A program made the position numbers and the translations under genes. This document shows, one piece after another, positions 51,914-58,816 of a stretch of 64,000 nucleotides of DNA (its first letter is position 1; each line of letters begins with the position of its first letter). Source of the DNA: an uncultured bacterium (GTDB taxonomy: Bacteria; Bacteroidota; Bacteroidia; Bacteroidales; Bacteroidaceae); contig CAJMSE010000008.1 of assembly GCA_905216025.1 (NCBI GenBank), positions 1 through 64,000 on the forward strand, written 5' to 3'. Below the pieces are notes generated by a model. The model made no database searches and was not told the origin of the DNA. It worked only from the letters and a program-made list of their open reading frames with translations.

Positions 51914-52820
51914 AGAGCTTCTTCTTCTCTTCCTTCGTCAGGCTGTCATAGCCGCTCTTGCGTATCTTGTCGAGTATGCGGTCTATCTCTTCCTCATCGG
52001 CCTTGCGGCGGGCGTTATACTCCCAGTCGGTCTCTCGCGCGCCGCCCTGCTCCACGTGCATGTCTGCGGCGCGGCCCGTGCTGCGGTGCCGGCTCAGGCT
52101 GTCCATCATGCTGTCGAAGAAGCGTTTGCCGCCGGCCATGCCGTAGCCTGAGCCGGGGTGCCTCCGCCAGTATTTTATCAGTATGTATCCGAAGAGCATG
52201 CCGCCGAGATGGGCCATGTGGGCCACGCCGTCGCCGCGCGAGGTCAGTCCCGACCAGAGCTCTATCAGCACGTAGAACATCACGAACCACTTGGCCTTGA
52301 TGGGCACCGGGAGCGGGAAGATGAACACGCGCTCGTTGGGGAATATCATGCCGAAGGCAAGAAGCACCGCATATACGGAGCCCGAGGCGCCGATGGTGGT
52401 CCACGCGTTCAGGTAGCCGGAGAGGCTCTCGCTGATGAGCAGCATGTCCGCCAGCCCCACGCCGGGGTTCTGCTCCTTAATCATCAGGCTGAACGAGACG
52501 AACTGCGCCACCTCCTGCATCAGTCCGGCACCGACGCCGCACAGCAGGTAATAGAACAGGAAGCGCCGCGGCCCCCACACATTCTCTATCACGCAGCCGA
52601 ACATCCACAGGGCAAACATGTTGAAGAGGAGGTGCATGAAGCCGGCGTGGAGGAAGAGGTAGGTGAACAGCTGGTAAAGGCGGAAGTCGCTCGCCATGAA
52701 GAAATGCAGTCCGAAGACCGACGCGAGGTCTATGCCGCGGAGCTGGAGCACCTCGGTGGCGATGAATGCCAGTATGTTGATAATCAACAAATTCTTTGTT
52801 ACAGCAGGGATATTTCGCAT
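51891..52820 (-). CDS. Rhomboid family intramembrane serine protease
   Basis: 309 residues with six or more membrane helices. 'HLLFNMFALWMFGCVIENVWGPRRFLFYYL' is the rhomboid L1 region, 'IGASGSVYAVLLAFGMIFP' holds the catalytic GxSG Ser, and 'MAHLGGMLFGYILIKYW' the catalytic His. A charged C-terminal tail of ~80 residues follows and ends 'LTKEEKKKLFDSS', as in many Bacteroidetes rhomboids. It may cleave membrane proteins; substrates unknown. It is first in a two-gene operon. Confidence 0.92.
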   Translation of the reverse strand: MRNIPAVTKNLLIINILAFIATEVLQLRGIDLASVFGLHFFMASDFRLYQLFTYLFLHAGFMHLLFNMFALWMFGCVIENVWGPRRFLFYYLLCGVGAGLMQEVAQFVSFSLMIKEQNPGVGLADMLLISESLSGYLNAWTTIGASGSVYAVLLAFGMIFPNERVFIFPLPVPIKAKWFVMFYVLIELWSGLTSRGDGVAHMAHLGGMLFGYILIKYWRRHPGSGYGMAGGKRFFDSMMDSLSRHRSTGRAADMHVEQGGARETDWEYNARRKADEEEIDRILDKIRKSGYDSLTKEEKKKLFDSSSND

Positions 52821-52867
52821 CTCTATATAATCTTTACCTTATTAAATATAATCCTGTCTATCGGCCG

Positions 52868-52875
52868 CAAAATTA
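52868..52875 (-). promoter_or_regulatory. -7 box of the rhomboid operon
   Basis: TAATTTTG on the minus strand, about 48 bp before the rhomboid start. Confidence 0.55.
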
Positions 52876-52957
52876 CGAAAAATATCCGTCAAACAGCATG
52901 AAAACGCCCCGACAGCCCATAAAATTCAACAAAAAATCAACTTTTTTACCTTTTTTG

Positions 52958-52988
52958 TTTGTTTTCTGAATTGTTTACCCTATATTTG
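52958..52988 (+). promoter_or_regulatory. Canonical -33/-7 promoter of the HU gene
   Basis: TTTG (52958-52961), 19 bp, then TATATTTG (52981-52988), in a T-rich context. It fits a strongly expressed gene, with a leader of about 50 nt. Confidence 0.8.
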
Positions 52989-53046
52989 CGGAATATAAAC
53001 AAGTGAACTACAGAATAAACATCAATATTTAATTAAAAACAAAATT

Positions 53047-53319
53047 ATGAACAAGACAGAATTAATCGAAAAGATTGCAGCTGGTTCCGGTCTGGCCAAG
53101 ACAGACGCGAAGAAGGCTCTCGACGCTACAGTGGCAGCCATCAAGGAAGCTCTCATAGCAGGTGACAAGATATCTCTCGTCGGTTTCGGTACCTTCAGCG
53201 TGAACGAGCGTCCCGCACGCGAGGGCATCAACCCCGCCACGAAGCAGAAGATTCAGATTGCAGCAAAGAAGGTGGCAAAGTTCAAGGCCGGTGCCGAACT
53301 GGCCGACGCACTCAACTGA
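53047..53319 (+). CDS. HU family nucleoid protein
   Basis: 90 residues, a histone-like DNA-bending dimer. 'NKTELIEKIAAGSGLAKTDAKKAL' is the helical body, 'VGFGTFSVNERPAREGINPATKQKI' includes the beta-arm with the conserved GFGTF and R-x-G-x-N-P. It has a strong own promoter and a perfect terminator. Several HU paralogues are usual in Bacteroidetes, so a symbol is not assigned. Confidence 0.96.
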   Translation: MNKTELIEKIAAGSGLAKTDAKKALDATVAAIKEALIAGDKISLVGFGTFSVNERPAREGINPATKQKIQIAAKKVAKFKAGAELADALN

Positions 53320-53332
53320 TAAAGCTGAAAAA

Positions 53333-53385
53333 TTAAAAGAGTATAGGGGAACCGCGTCGTACGCGGTTCCCCTATACTCTTTTAA
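53333..53385. terminator. Perfect 24-bp hairpin, bidirectional terminator
   Basis: Arms 53333-53356 and 53362-53385 are fully complementary with a 5-nt loop (TCGTA). A-rich and T-rich ends give a U-tract in both directions, so it stops both HU and anything coming leftward. Confidence 0.92.
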
Positions 53386-53434
53386 TGTGTCACCGACAAC
53401 CTCTCCGGCTTATATCAAAACATACGTTGCACAA

Positions 53435-53510
53435 GTAGGGACATATTCTCGTATTTGTCCGCAATAAAACGATTTATCACATGCGGACAAATACGAGAAT
53501 ATGTCCCTAC
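53435..53510. repeat. 29-bp perfect inverted-repeat element
   Basis: GTAGGGACATATTCTCGTAT plus TTGTCCGCA (53435-53463) and its exact reverse complement (53482-53510), 18-bp centre. It is the same element as 38738-38821. It begins 3 bp after the DUF1846 stop, so it could serve as that gene's mRNA end. Confidence 0.88.
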
Positions 53511-53512
53511 TT

Positions 53513-54976
53513 TCACTTCTTCCTCACTGGGTCGCAGGTGACATCCACGCCGAGCTTCTTGAATATCTTGCGGTCCACCTCGGAGAGCATCACCGTGGTG
53601 TGCACCTGCGCGCCGTTGAGCTTCGGCAGCTGCTCGAGAGCCAGGCGGCAGCGCTCGTCGCGGGCCGTGAGGGCGGAGAGCACCACGAGCACCTCGTCGG
53701 TATGGAGGCGCGGGTTGCGGCCTTTCAGATAGGTGACCTTAGTGTATTGTATCGGCTCGATGAGGTCCTGCGGTATGAGCTTCACCTCCTTGTCGAGGCC
53801 GGCGAGATATTTCATCGAGTTCAGCAGCAGAGCGGCGGAGCATCCCAGCAGCTCCGACGACTTGGCCGTGATTATCGTGCCGTTGTCAAACTCTATCGCC
53901 GACGAGGTGTGGCCCGTCTGCTCGGCCTTCTCCTTGGCGGCGACGGTGGTCGCGCGGTATGCCGAGTTGATGCCGGCCTGCTTGAACAGCAGGGCTATCT
54001 TCTGCACCTCCGATGTCACTTCCTTGCCCTCGGCCATCAGGTTGAGCACGGCATAGTAGCGGCGTATTATCTCCTGCTTCGACGCCTCGCAGCACACCGC
54101 GTCGTCGCAGATGCAGTTGCCCACCATGTTCACGCCCATGTCCGTGGGCGACTTATATGGATTTTCGCCGTAGATACCCTCAAACAGGGCGTTGAGCACG
54201 GGGAATATCTCGATGTCGCGGTTGTAGTTGATGGCCGTCTTGCCGTATGCCTCAAGATGGAACGGGTCTATCATGTTGACGTCGTTGAGGTCGGCGGTGG
54301 CCGCCTCGTAGGCTATGTTCACCGGATGTTTCAGCGGGAGGTTCCACACGGGGAAGGTCTCAAACTTGGCGTAGCCGGCCGTCACCCCGCGCTTGTGCTC
54401 GTTGTAGAGCTGGGAGAGGCACACGGCCATCTTGCCCGAGCCGGGGCCGGGGGCGGTGACGATGACCAGCGGGTGGGTCGTCTCGACGTAGTCGTTCTTG
54501 CCGAAGCCCTCGTCGGAGGCTATGATGTCTACGTTGTGCGGATAGCCGTCTATGATGTAGTGCACATACGACTTCACCCCTATCCTCTTCAGACGGCTGC
54601 GGTAGTCGTCGGCGGCGCGCTGGCCGTTGTAGTGGGTGATGACCACCGAGCCAACGGCGAAGCCGCGGCTCCGGAACTCGTCGCGCAGGCGGAGCACATC
54701 CTCGTCGTAGGTGATGCCGAGGTCGGCACGCACCTTGTTCTTCACGATGTCCTCGGCGGATATCACGATGACTATCTCTGCCGAACTGCTGAGCTGTTGG
54801 AGCATGCGCAGCTTAGAGTCGGGCTGGAATCCCGGCAGCACGCGCGAAGCATGATGGTCGTCGAACAGCTTTCCGCCTAATTCAAGATAGAGCTTGTTTC
54901 CGAACTGGGCAATCCTTTCCTTGATGTGCGCGCTCTGGGTCGCGATGTACTTGTCGTTGTCAAATCCGTATTTCAT
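53513..54976 (-). CDS. DUF1846 family protein
   Basis: 487 residues. 'MKYGFDNDKYIATQSAHIKERI' and 'GGKLFDDHHASRVLPGFQPDSK' are the family's signature start, and 'VTAPGPGSGKMAVCLSQLYNEH' has a P-loop-like GPGSGK. The family is widespread in anaerobes, with a known fold but no firmly assigned reaction. The gene is monocistronic, with an inverted-repeat element just after its stop. Confidence 0.92.
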   Translation of the reverse strand: MKYGFDNDKYIATQSAHIKERIAQFGNKLYLELGGKLFDDHHASRVLPGFQPDSKLRMLQQLSSSAEIVIVISAEDIVKNKVRADLGITYDEDVLRLRDEFRSRGFAVGSVVITHYNGQRAADDYRSRLKRIGVKSYVHYIIDGYPHNVDIIASDEGFGKNDYVETTHPLVIVTAPGPGSGKMAVCLSQLYNEHKRGVTAGYAKFETFPVWNLPLKHPVNIAYEAATADLNDVNMIDPFHLEAYGKTAINYNRDIEIFPVLNALFEGIYGENPYKSPTDMGVNMVGNCICDDAVCCEASKQEIIRRYYAVLNLMAEGKEVTSEVQKIALLFKQAGINSAYRATTVAAKEKAEQTGHTSSAIEFDNGTIITAKSSELLGCSAALLLNSMKYLAGLDKEVKLIPQDLIEPIQYTKVTYLKGRNPRLHTDEVLVVLSALTARDERCRLALEQLPKLNGAQVHTTVMLSEVDRKIFKKLGVDVTCDPVRKK

Positions 54977-55297
54977 TTCTTTCTCCCAAAAACTGATTAC
55001 AATAAATACGGGTTACAAAATTAGCGGTTATTGGCGAGAGCACCAAAGTTTTCCGCCGGTTTTTGAATATTTTGTCTGCATCCGGCCGAGCGGCGGCCTG
55101 AATAATCCGGAGCCGTTACCGGCCGCCCGTAGGGTTGTCACCTGCCGCGCGTCGCACCGTTACGCGTGGCACGTAACACCGTTACATGGGCCAGATAACG
55201 ATGTTACGTGCGGCAGGTAACAAATCGTTTTCTTGCTTGCCGACAGCTAATTGCATGCTTGCCGGCGTCAAATTGTAACGTATTCACATTTTTTAAC
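54977..55297. repeat. Divergent spacer with a 22-bp array
   Basis: A five-unit 22-bp array is at 55115-55224. Outside it I see no gene or clear promoter for the DUF1846 gene. Confidence 0.65.
55115..55224. repeat. 22-bp tandem array, five units
   Basis: Five 22-bp units, 110 bp, of the GTTACGTGCGGCAGGTAACA kind; the first two are the most diverged. It has the same length and unit count as the arrays at 6979 and 28998. It lies about 75 bp upstream of the G-tract promoter of the next gene. Confidence 0.82.
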
Positions 55298-55337
55298 GGG
55301 GGGGGGTAAAACGTTGGTGTTTATTTGCTTACCTTTG
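55298..55337 (+). promoter_or_regulatory. G-tract promoter of the first tandem DUF285 gene
   Basis: Nine G (55298-55306), TAAAACGTTGGTG, then TACCTTTG (55330-55337). The gap from G run to -7 box is 23 bp, the same as at 58741. The conserved TAAAACGTTG may be an operator or a variant -33 region. Confidence 0.72.
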
Positions 55338-55415
55338 TCAACTATACTAACCGTGCCGTGCCGGCACTGCCCCGGCACGGCTTTCTTTTATGAATAAATC
55401 AATAATTATATAATA

Positions 55416-58196
55416 ATGAGAAAACTAAAAACATTACTGATTGCCGTCATGTCGCTTGTAGCCATGGCGACGACGGCGCAAGAGAAGACGGCCTATGCCG
55501 TGTATTGCGAAGAGTTTGGAACCATCGGAACCCTTTATTTCCTGAACAGCAGTGAGACACTGAGCAAGGGCGGTACTTTCACCCTCGGCGGAGAGGAACT
55601 GACAATAACCGAGCTATGGTCGGGAGAGCAGGTGACAAACTCAGATATCGTCTCCACGGAATGGAATAAGTATTTCCAAACAGATAATAAGTCTATGATG
55701 CTCTACTCAGTGGTGATTGACGAGTCTTTCAAAGAAGTGAAGCCCAAAAGTCTTGCAAATTGGTTTTACCTATTATCAAAACTGTCATCCATCGAGGGAC
55801 TGGAAAATCTGGATACTTCCGAAGCGACGGATATGAGTAATATGTTCAACAATTGCCGCGCCCTGACCGAGCTCGACCTCAGCAGCTTCGATACAGGGAA
55901 AGTGGAGGATATGACGAACATGTTCCTTAGTTGCACTTCTTTGAAAAAACTTGATTTGAGCAGTTTCAATACTTCAAATGTTAAGACCATGATGAGTATG
56001 TTCAACGGTTGCAGCTCTCTGACCGAGCTTGACCTCAGCAGCTTCAATACAGGGAAAGTAACGCGCATGACCTCTATGTTCGCCCATTGCAGCGCCCTTA
56101 CATATATCGACAAGCGCGATGATTTCGGCGCGAATGCCACTAATACAACAAACATGTACAACGGCTGCAACCCCTTGTTGCAGGGCTCGACGCCATACGT
56201 GGTATACAACTATGCCGACAATTCGCTGCATTTTCTGTGTAATGCCAATGCCGATTTGATGGAGATAACTTTTGGCGAAAACAGAATCATGCTCACCGAG
56301 GGCAGCAACTGTTGGAAAGGAGACGATGTGTTAGTAAACGATGAAGCGGGCTATGGCCCCGGGTGGAGAACTTTAAAAAGCAATGTATCGACCGTTATGT
56401 TTGATGAGAGTTTTAAATTTGCCCGCCCCACAAATTGCTATAGGTGGTTTAACGAATTTAAATCTCTAACGGCAATAACCGGCTTGGATTATCTCTATAC
56501 ATCGAAAGTGACGGGCATGAAAGAGATGTTCAGTTCTTGTGAAGGTTTGACCTCGCTTACTTTCGGCGAGAACTTCAACACGGCGAACGTTACGAATATG
56601 CACGGTATGTTCTGGGCTTGTAAAAGACTGGCCACACTCGATATAAGCAAATTCAACACGGCGAACGTTGCGGACATTTCTTATATGTTCAGTAGTTGTA
56701 CCGATTTGAACCCGATAGTTTTTGGCGACAATTTCAACACTTCAAACGTGACGAATATGGAGAGCATGCTTGCGAGTTGCCGCAATTTGCAAAACCTTGA
56801 TTTGAGCGGTTTCAACACGTCAAAGGTCAAAGATATGAATAATATGTTCGGCAATTGCGAGAAGTTGGCATCAATATCTTTCGGCAATGACTTTAATACC
56901 TCAAATGTTGAGAAAATGGGCAGTATGTTCATCAGCTGCATCGCCTTGACCAATCTCGATTTGAGCGGGTTCAACACTTCAAAGGTTAAGAACATGTCTA
57001 ATATGTTCCAGTATTGCACCGGTTTCCAATCGCTCGATTTGAGTTCTTTCAATCTCGAGAGCATAACAGACATGTCTAATATGTTTTATGCTTGTTCGAA
57101 TTTGGAGACGATAAAAACCGGCGGGAAGTTCACGACTCAAAGCCCTATTAATACCCTTGCCTCTATGTTCAGGTCTTGCAGCAAACTGACAGCGCTCGAT
57201 TTGAGCGGCATCAAGACCGATGCCTCTACGAGATTGAAAGAGATGTTCAGAGGATGTACAGCATTGCAGAGTCTCGACATAAGAAACATCAAGTCAAAGC
57301 CAAGTACGGACGTGGCTTCTATGTTCAGCGGCTGCACCGCCTTGACCGACCTCGACATCAGAAATTTCTGCATTTCGTCCGCAATAAGCGACGATATTGC
57401 CAAATGCGGCAAACTGATGAAGCTGAACATGAGCGCAGCCACAACAGAAGTGGGGCTGTTGGCAAACAACGAGGCATTCAACGGCCGCGGAATGATGATA
57501 ATCGTGCCCAGCGACTTCGACATCGCAAACGTATCGACAGAGAACTATATCGTCAATTCCGACGGCATCTATTCGTCTGCCGGCACATCGTTTGCCCGCA
57601 CGTTCACTTCCGGTAACATGTCGACAATCTGCCTGCCGTTTGCCGTAGATGCTGCATCGTTAGCAGAGCAGGGCACATTATATAAATATGTGGACATCGA
57701 CGGCGACGAGGTGAAGTTCACATCGGTGACAGGCAGCACAGAGCCGGATGTGGCTTATCTTTTCAACCCAGCAACGAACGATAAGGTAATCTTCACCGGC
57801 ACAGACGTGATGACCGACCTGCCCGAAGACATAGTGGAGGCAGATGCTCCCGGCCTGTATGGCACATACAAGGGAAAGACATTCACCGCCGATGAAGCCG
57901 GCTTTGGCATCTACTTCGGCTGGGCAAACGGCAGCTTCTGGCGCGCCGGCGCGAATGCCACGGTAAAGCACAACCGCGCCTATCTGAAAACGGCCGCCGG
58001 CACGACACCCGCCCGCCTTAACGTGAAGCTCGACAACGGCACGACAGGAATAGAGTCCGTGCCTGCCGAATCTCCGGCCGATTCCGCCGCCCCGGCATAC
58101 AATCTGAACGGACAGCGCGTGAGCGGCAGCTACAAGGGCATCGTGATAAAGAACGGGAAGAAAGGGCCCCTCCCGGCCTCCCCTAAGGGGAGGTGA
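55416..58196 (+). CDS. Secreted BspA-like (DUF285) repeat surface protein, tandem copy 1
   Basis: 926 residues. Signal peptide 'MRKLKTLLIAVMSLVAMATTAQ', N-terminal 'TAYAVYCEEFGTIGTLYFLNSSETLS', then some twenty ~24-residue DUF285 repeats ('LDLSSFDTGKVEDMTNMF') broken by a 'PYVVYNYADNSLHFLCNANADL' domain, a beta-rich region and the tail 'YNLNGQRVSGSYKGIVIKNGKK'. After that the frame runs into a palindromic repeat and ends 'GPLPASPKGR', so the native last residues (compare '..KKVKP' at 36025) have been replaced. A small-peptide gene lies 153 bp downstream. It is a likely adhesin anchored at the outer surface. Confidence 0.88.
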   Translation: MRKLKTLLIAVMSLVAMATTAQEKTAYAVYCEEFGTIGTLYFLNSSETLSKGGTFTLGGEELTITELWSGEQVTNSDIVSTEWNKYFQTDNKSMMLYSVVIDESFKEVKPKSLANWFYLLSKLSSIEGLENLDTSEATDMSNMFNNCRALTELDLSSFDTGKVEDMTNMFLSCTSLKKLDLSSFNTSNVKTMMSMFNGCSSLTELDLSSFNTGKVTRMTSMFAHCSALTYIDKRDDFGANATNTTNMYNGCNPLLQGSTPYVVYNYADNSLHFLCNANADLMEITFGENRIMLTEGSNCWKGDDVLVNDEAGYGPGWRTLKSNVSTVMFDESFKFARPTNCYRWFNEFKSLTAITGLDYLYTSKVTGMKEMFSSCEGLTSLTFGENFNTANVTNMHGMFWACKRLATLDISKFNTANVADISYMFSSCTDLNPIVFGDNFNTSNVTNMESMLASCRNLQNLDLSGFNTSKVKDMNNMFGNCEKLASISFGNDFNTSNVEKMGSMFISCIALTNLDLSGFNTSKVKNMSNMFQYCTGFQSLDLSSFNLESITDMSNMFYACSNLETIKTGGKFTTQSPINTLASMFRSCSKLTALDLSGIKTDASTRLKEMFRGCTALQSLDIRNIKSKPSTDVASMFSGCTALTDLDIRNFCISSAISDDIAKCGKLMKLNMSAATTEVGLLANNEAFNGRGMMIIVPSDFDIANVSTENYIVNSDGIYSSAGTSFARTFTSGNMSTICLPFAVDAASLAEQGTLYKYVDIDGDEVKFTSVTGSTEPDVAYLFNPATNDKVIFTGTDVMTDLPEDIVEADAPGLYGTYKGKTFTADEAGFGIYFGWANGSFWRAGANATVKHNRAYLKTAAGTTPARLNVKLDNGTTGIESVPAESPADSAAPAYNLNGQRVSGSYKGIVIKNGKKGPLPASPKGR

Positions 58197-58240
58197 AAGC
58201 CCCTCTAAGGCCCCTCTTAATCTCCCCAAAGGGGAGAATT
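58164..58240. repeat. Palindromic GC elements at the 3' end of DUF285 copy 1
   Basis: GGGCCCCTCCCGGCCTCCCC plus TAAGGGGAGG (58164-58193) encodes the gene's last residues. A second element, GGCCCCTCTTAATCTCCCC plus AAAGGGGAG, follows (to ~58240). The latter links this family to the gltB insertions by its TTAATC centre. The block is duplicated at 61604-61680. Confidence 0.82.
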
Positions 58241-58303
58241 TTAGTGCGGCACAGCCTCAGAGTTCTCAGAGAATTAATAAAATAAATCCTGCCTCTATCC
58301 ATT

Positions 58304-58336
58304 TCCTCCCCTTTGGGAGGGAGGTTGGGAGGGGCC
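58304..58336. repeat. Palindromic GC element before the small-peptide gene
   Basis: TCCTCCCCTTTGGGAGG type with a GGGAGGGGCC tail, 14 bp upstream of the peptide start at 58350. Confidence 0.75.
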
Positions 58337-58349
58337 AAATTATAAGAAG

Positions 58350-58523
58350 ATGAAAAAAGAATACAACAAACCGACAATCGAAGTATTGGAAATGGAAGTG
58401 CAGCAGATGATTTGCCAAAGCACGAAAAACGAATTCACCCAGTCGTTGACTGAGGACGACTATGATGAAAGCAACTCAGAAGAATATTGGTCTAATCATA
58501 CACACACCGGTGTGTTCGACTGA
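58350..58523 (+). CDS. Small acidic peptide, MKKxYxKP family (57 aa)
   Basis: Opens MKKEYNKPTIEVLEMEVQQM then ICQS, nearly identical to the leader at 35793-35951 although the genes are ~22 kb apart. The tail is acidic, with Tyr, Trp, His and Thr ('EEYWSNHTHTGVFD'), and shares only the final FD. No export signal and no known maturation enzyme nearby. It is the second gene of the first tandem module. Confidence 0.8.
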   Translation: MKKEYNKPTIEVLEMEVQQMICQSTKNEFTQSLTEDDYDESNSEEYWSNHTHTGVFD

Positions 58524-58583
58524 TATTTAAAGGCTGCTTAAAGGTAAAAAAAGTAAAAAGGCATAAAGTTTTTTTCTGAACAC

Positions 58584-58631
58584 GGAGACGCTCTAACTTT
58601 GCAGGGATTGCGACAAAGTTAGAGCGTCTCC
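58584..58631. other. 18-bp perfect hairpin downstream of the peptide gene
   Basis: GGAGACGCTCTAACTTTG (58584-58601) and its exact complement (58614-58631) around a 12-nt loop. There is no clear U-tract on the plus strand, so it is not a standard terminator. It contains TAACTTTG, a possible -7 box. A stabilising mRNA hairpin or small mobile element is equally possible. Confidence 0.6.
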
Positions 58632-58740
58632 ATGTTTAGAAAAAGCTTTGCGGCTTTGCGGCTTTGCGGTCTTCTGCGCTCCAATTCTCCCCTTTGGGGA
58701 GATTAAGAGGGGCTCTTGGGTGACTTTAACAAATCTTAAC

Positions 58741-58779
58741 GGGGGGGGTAAAACGTTGCCGTTTATTTGTTTACCTTTG
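58741..58779 (+). promoter_or_regulatory. G-tract promoter of the second tandem DUF285 gene
   Basis: Eight G (58741-58748), TAAAACGTTGCCG, then TACCTTTG (58772-58779), 23 bp apart. It is nearly identical to 55298-55337 apart from G number. Another palindromic element (58682-58714) lies just upstream. Confidence 0.72.
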
Positions 58780-58816
58780 CACCCGATACAAAACAGATAA
58801 TCAATAATTATATTTT

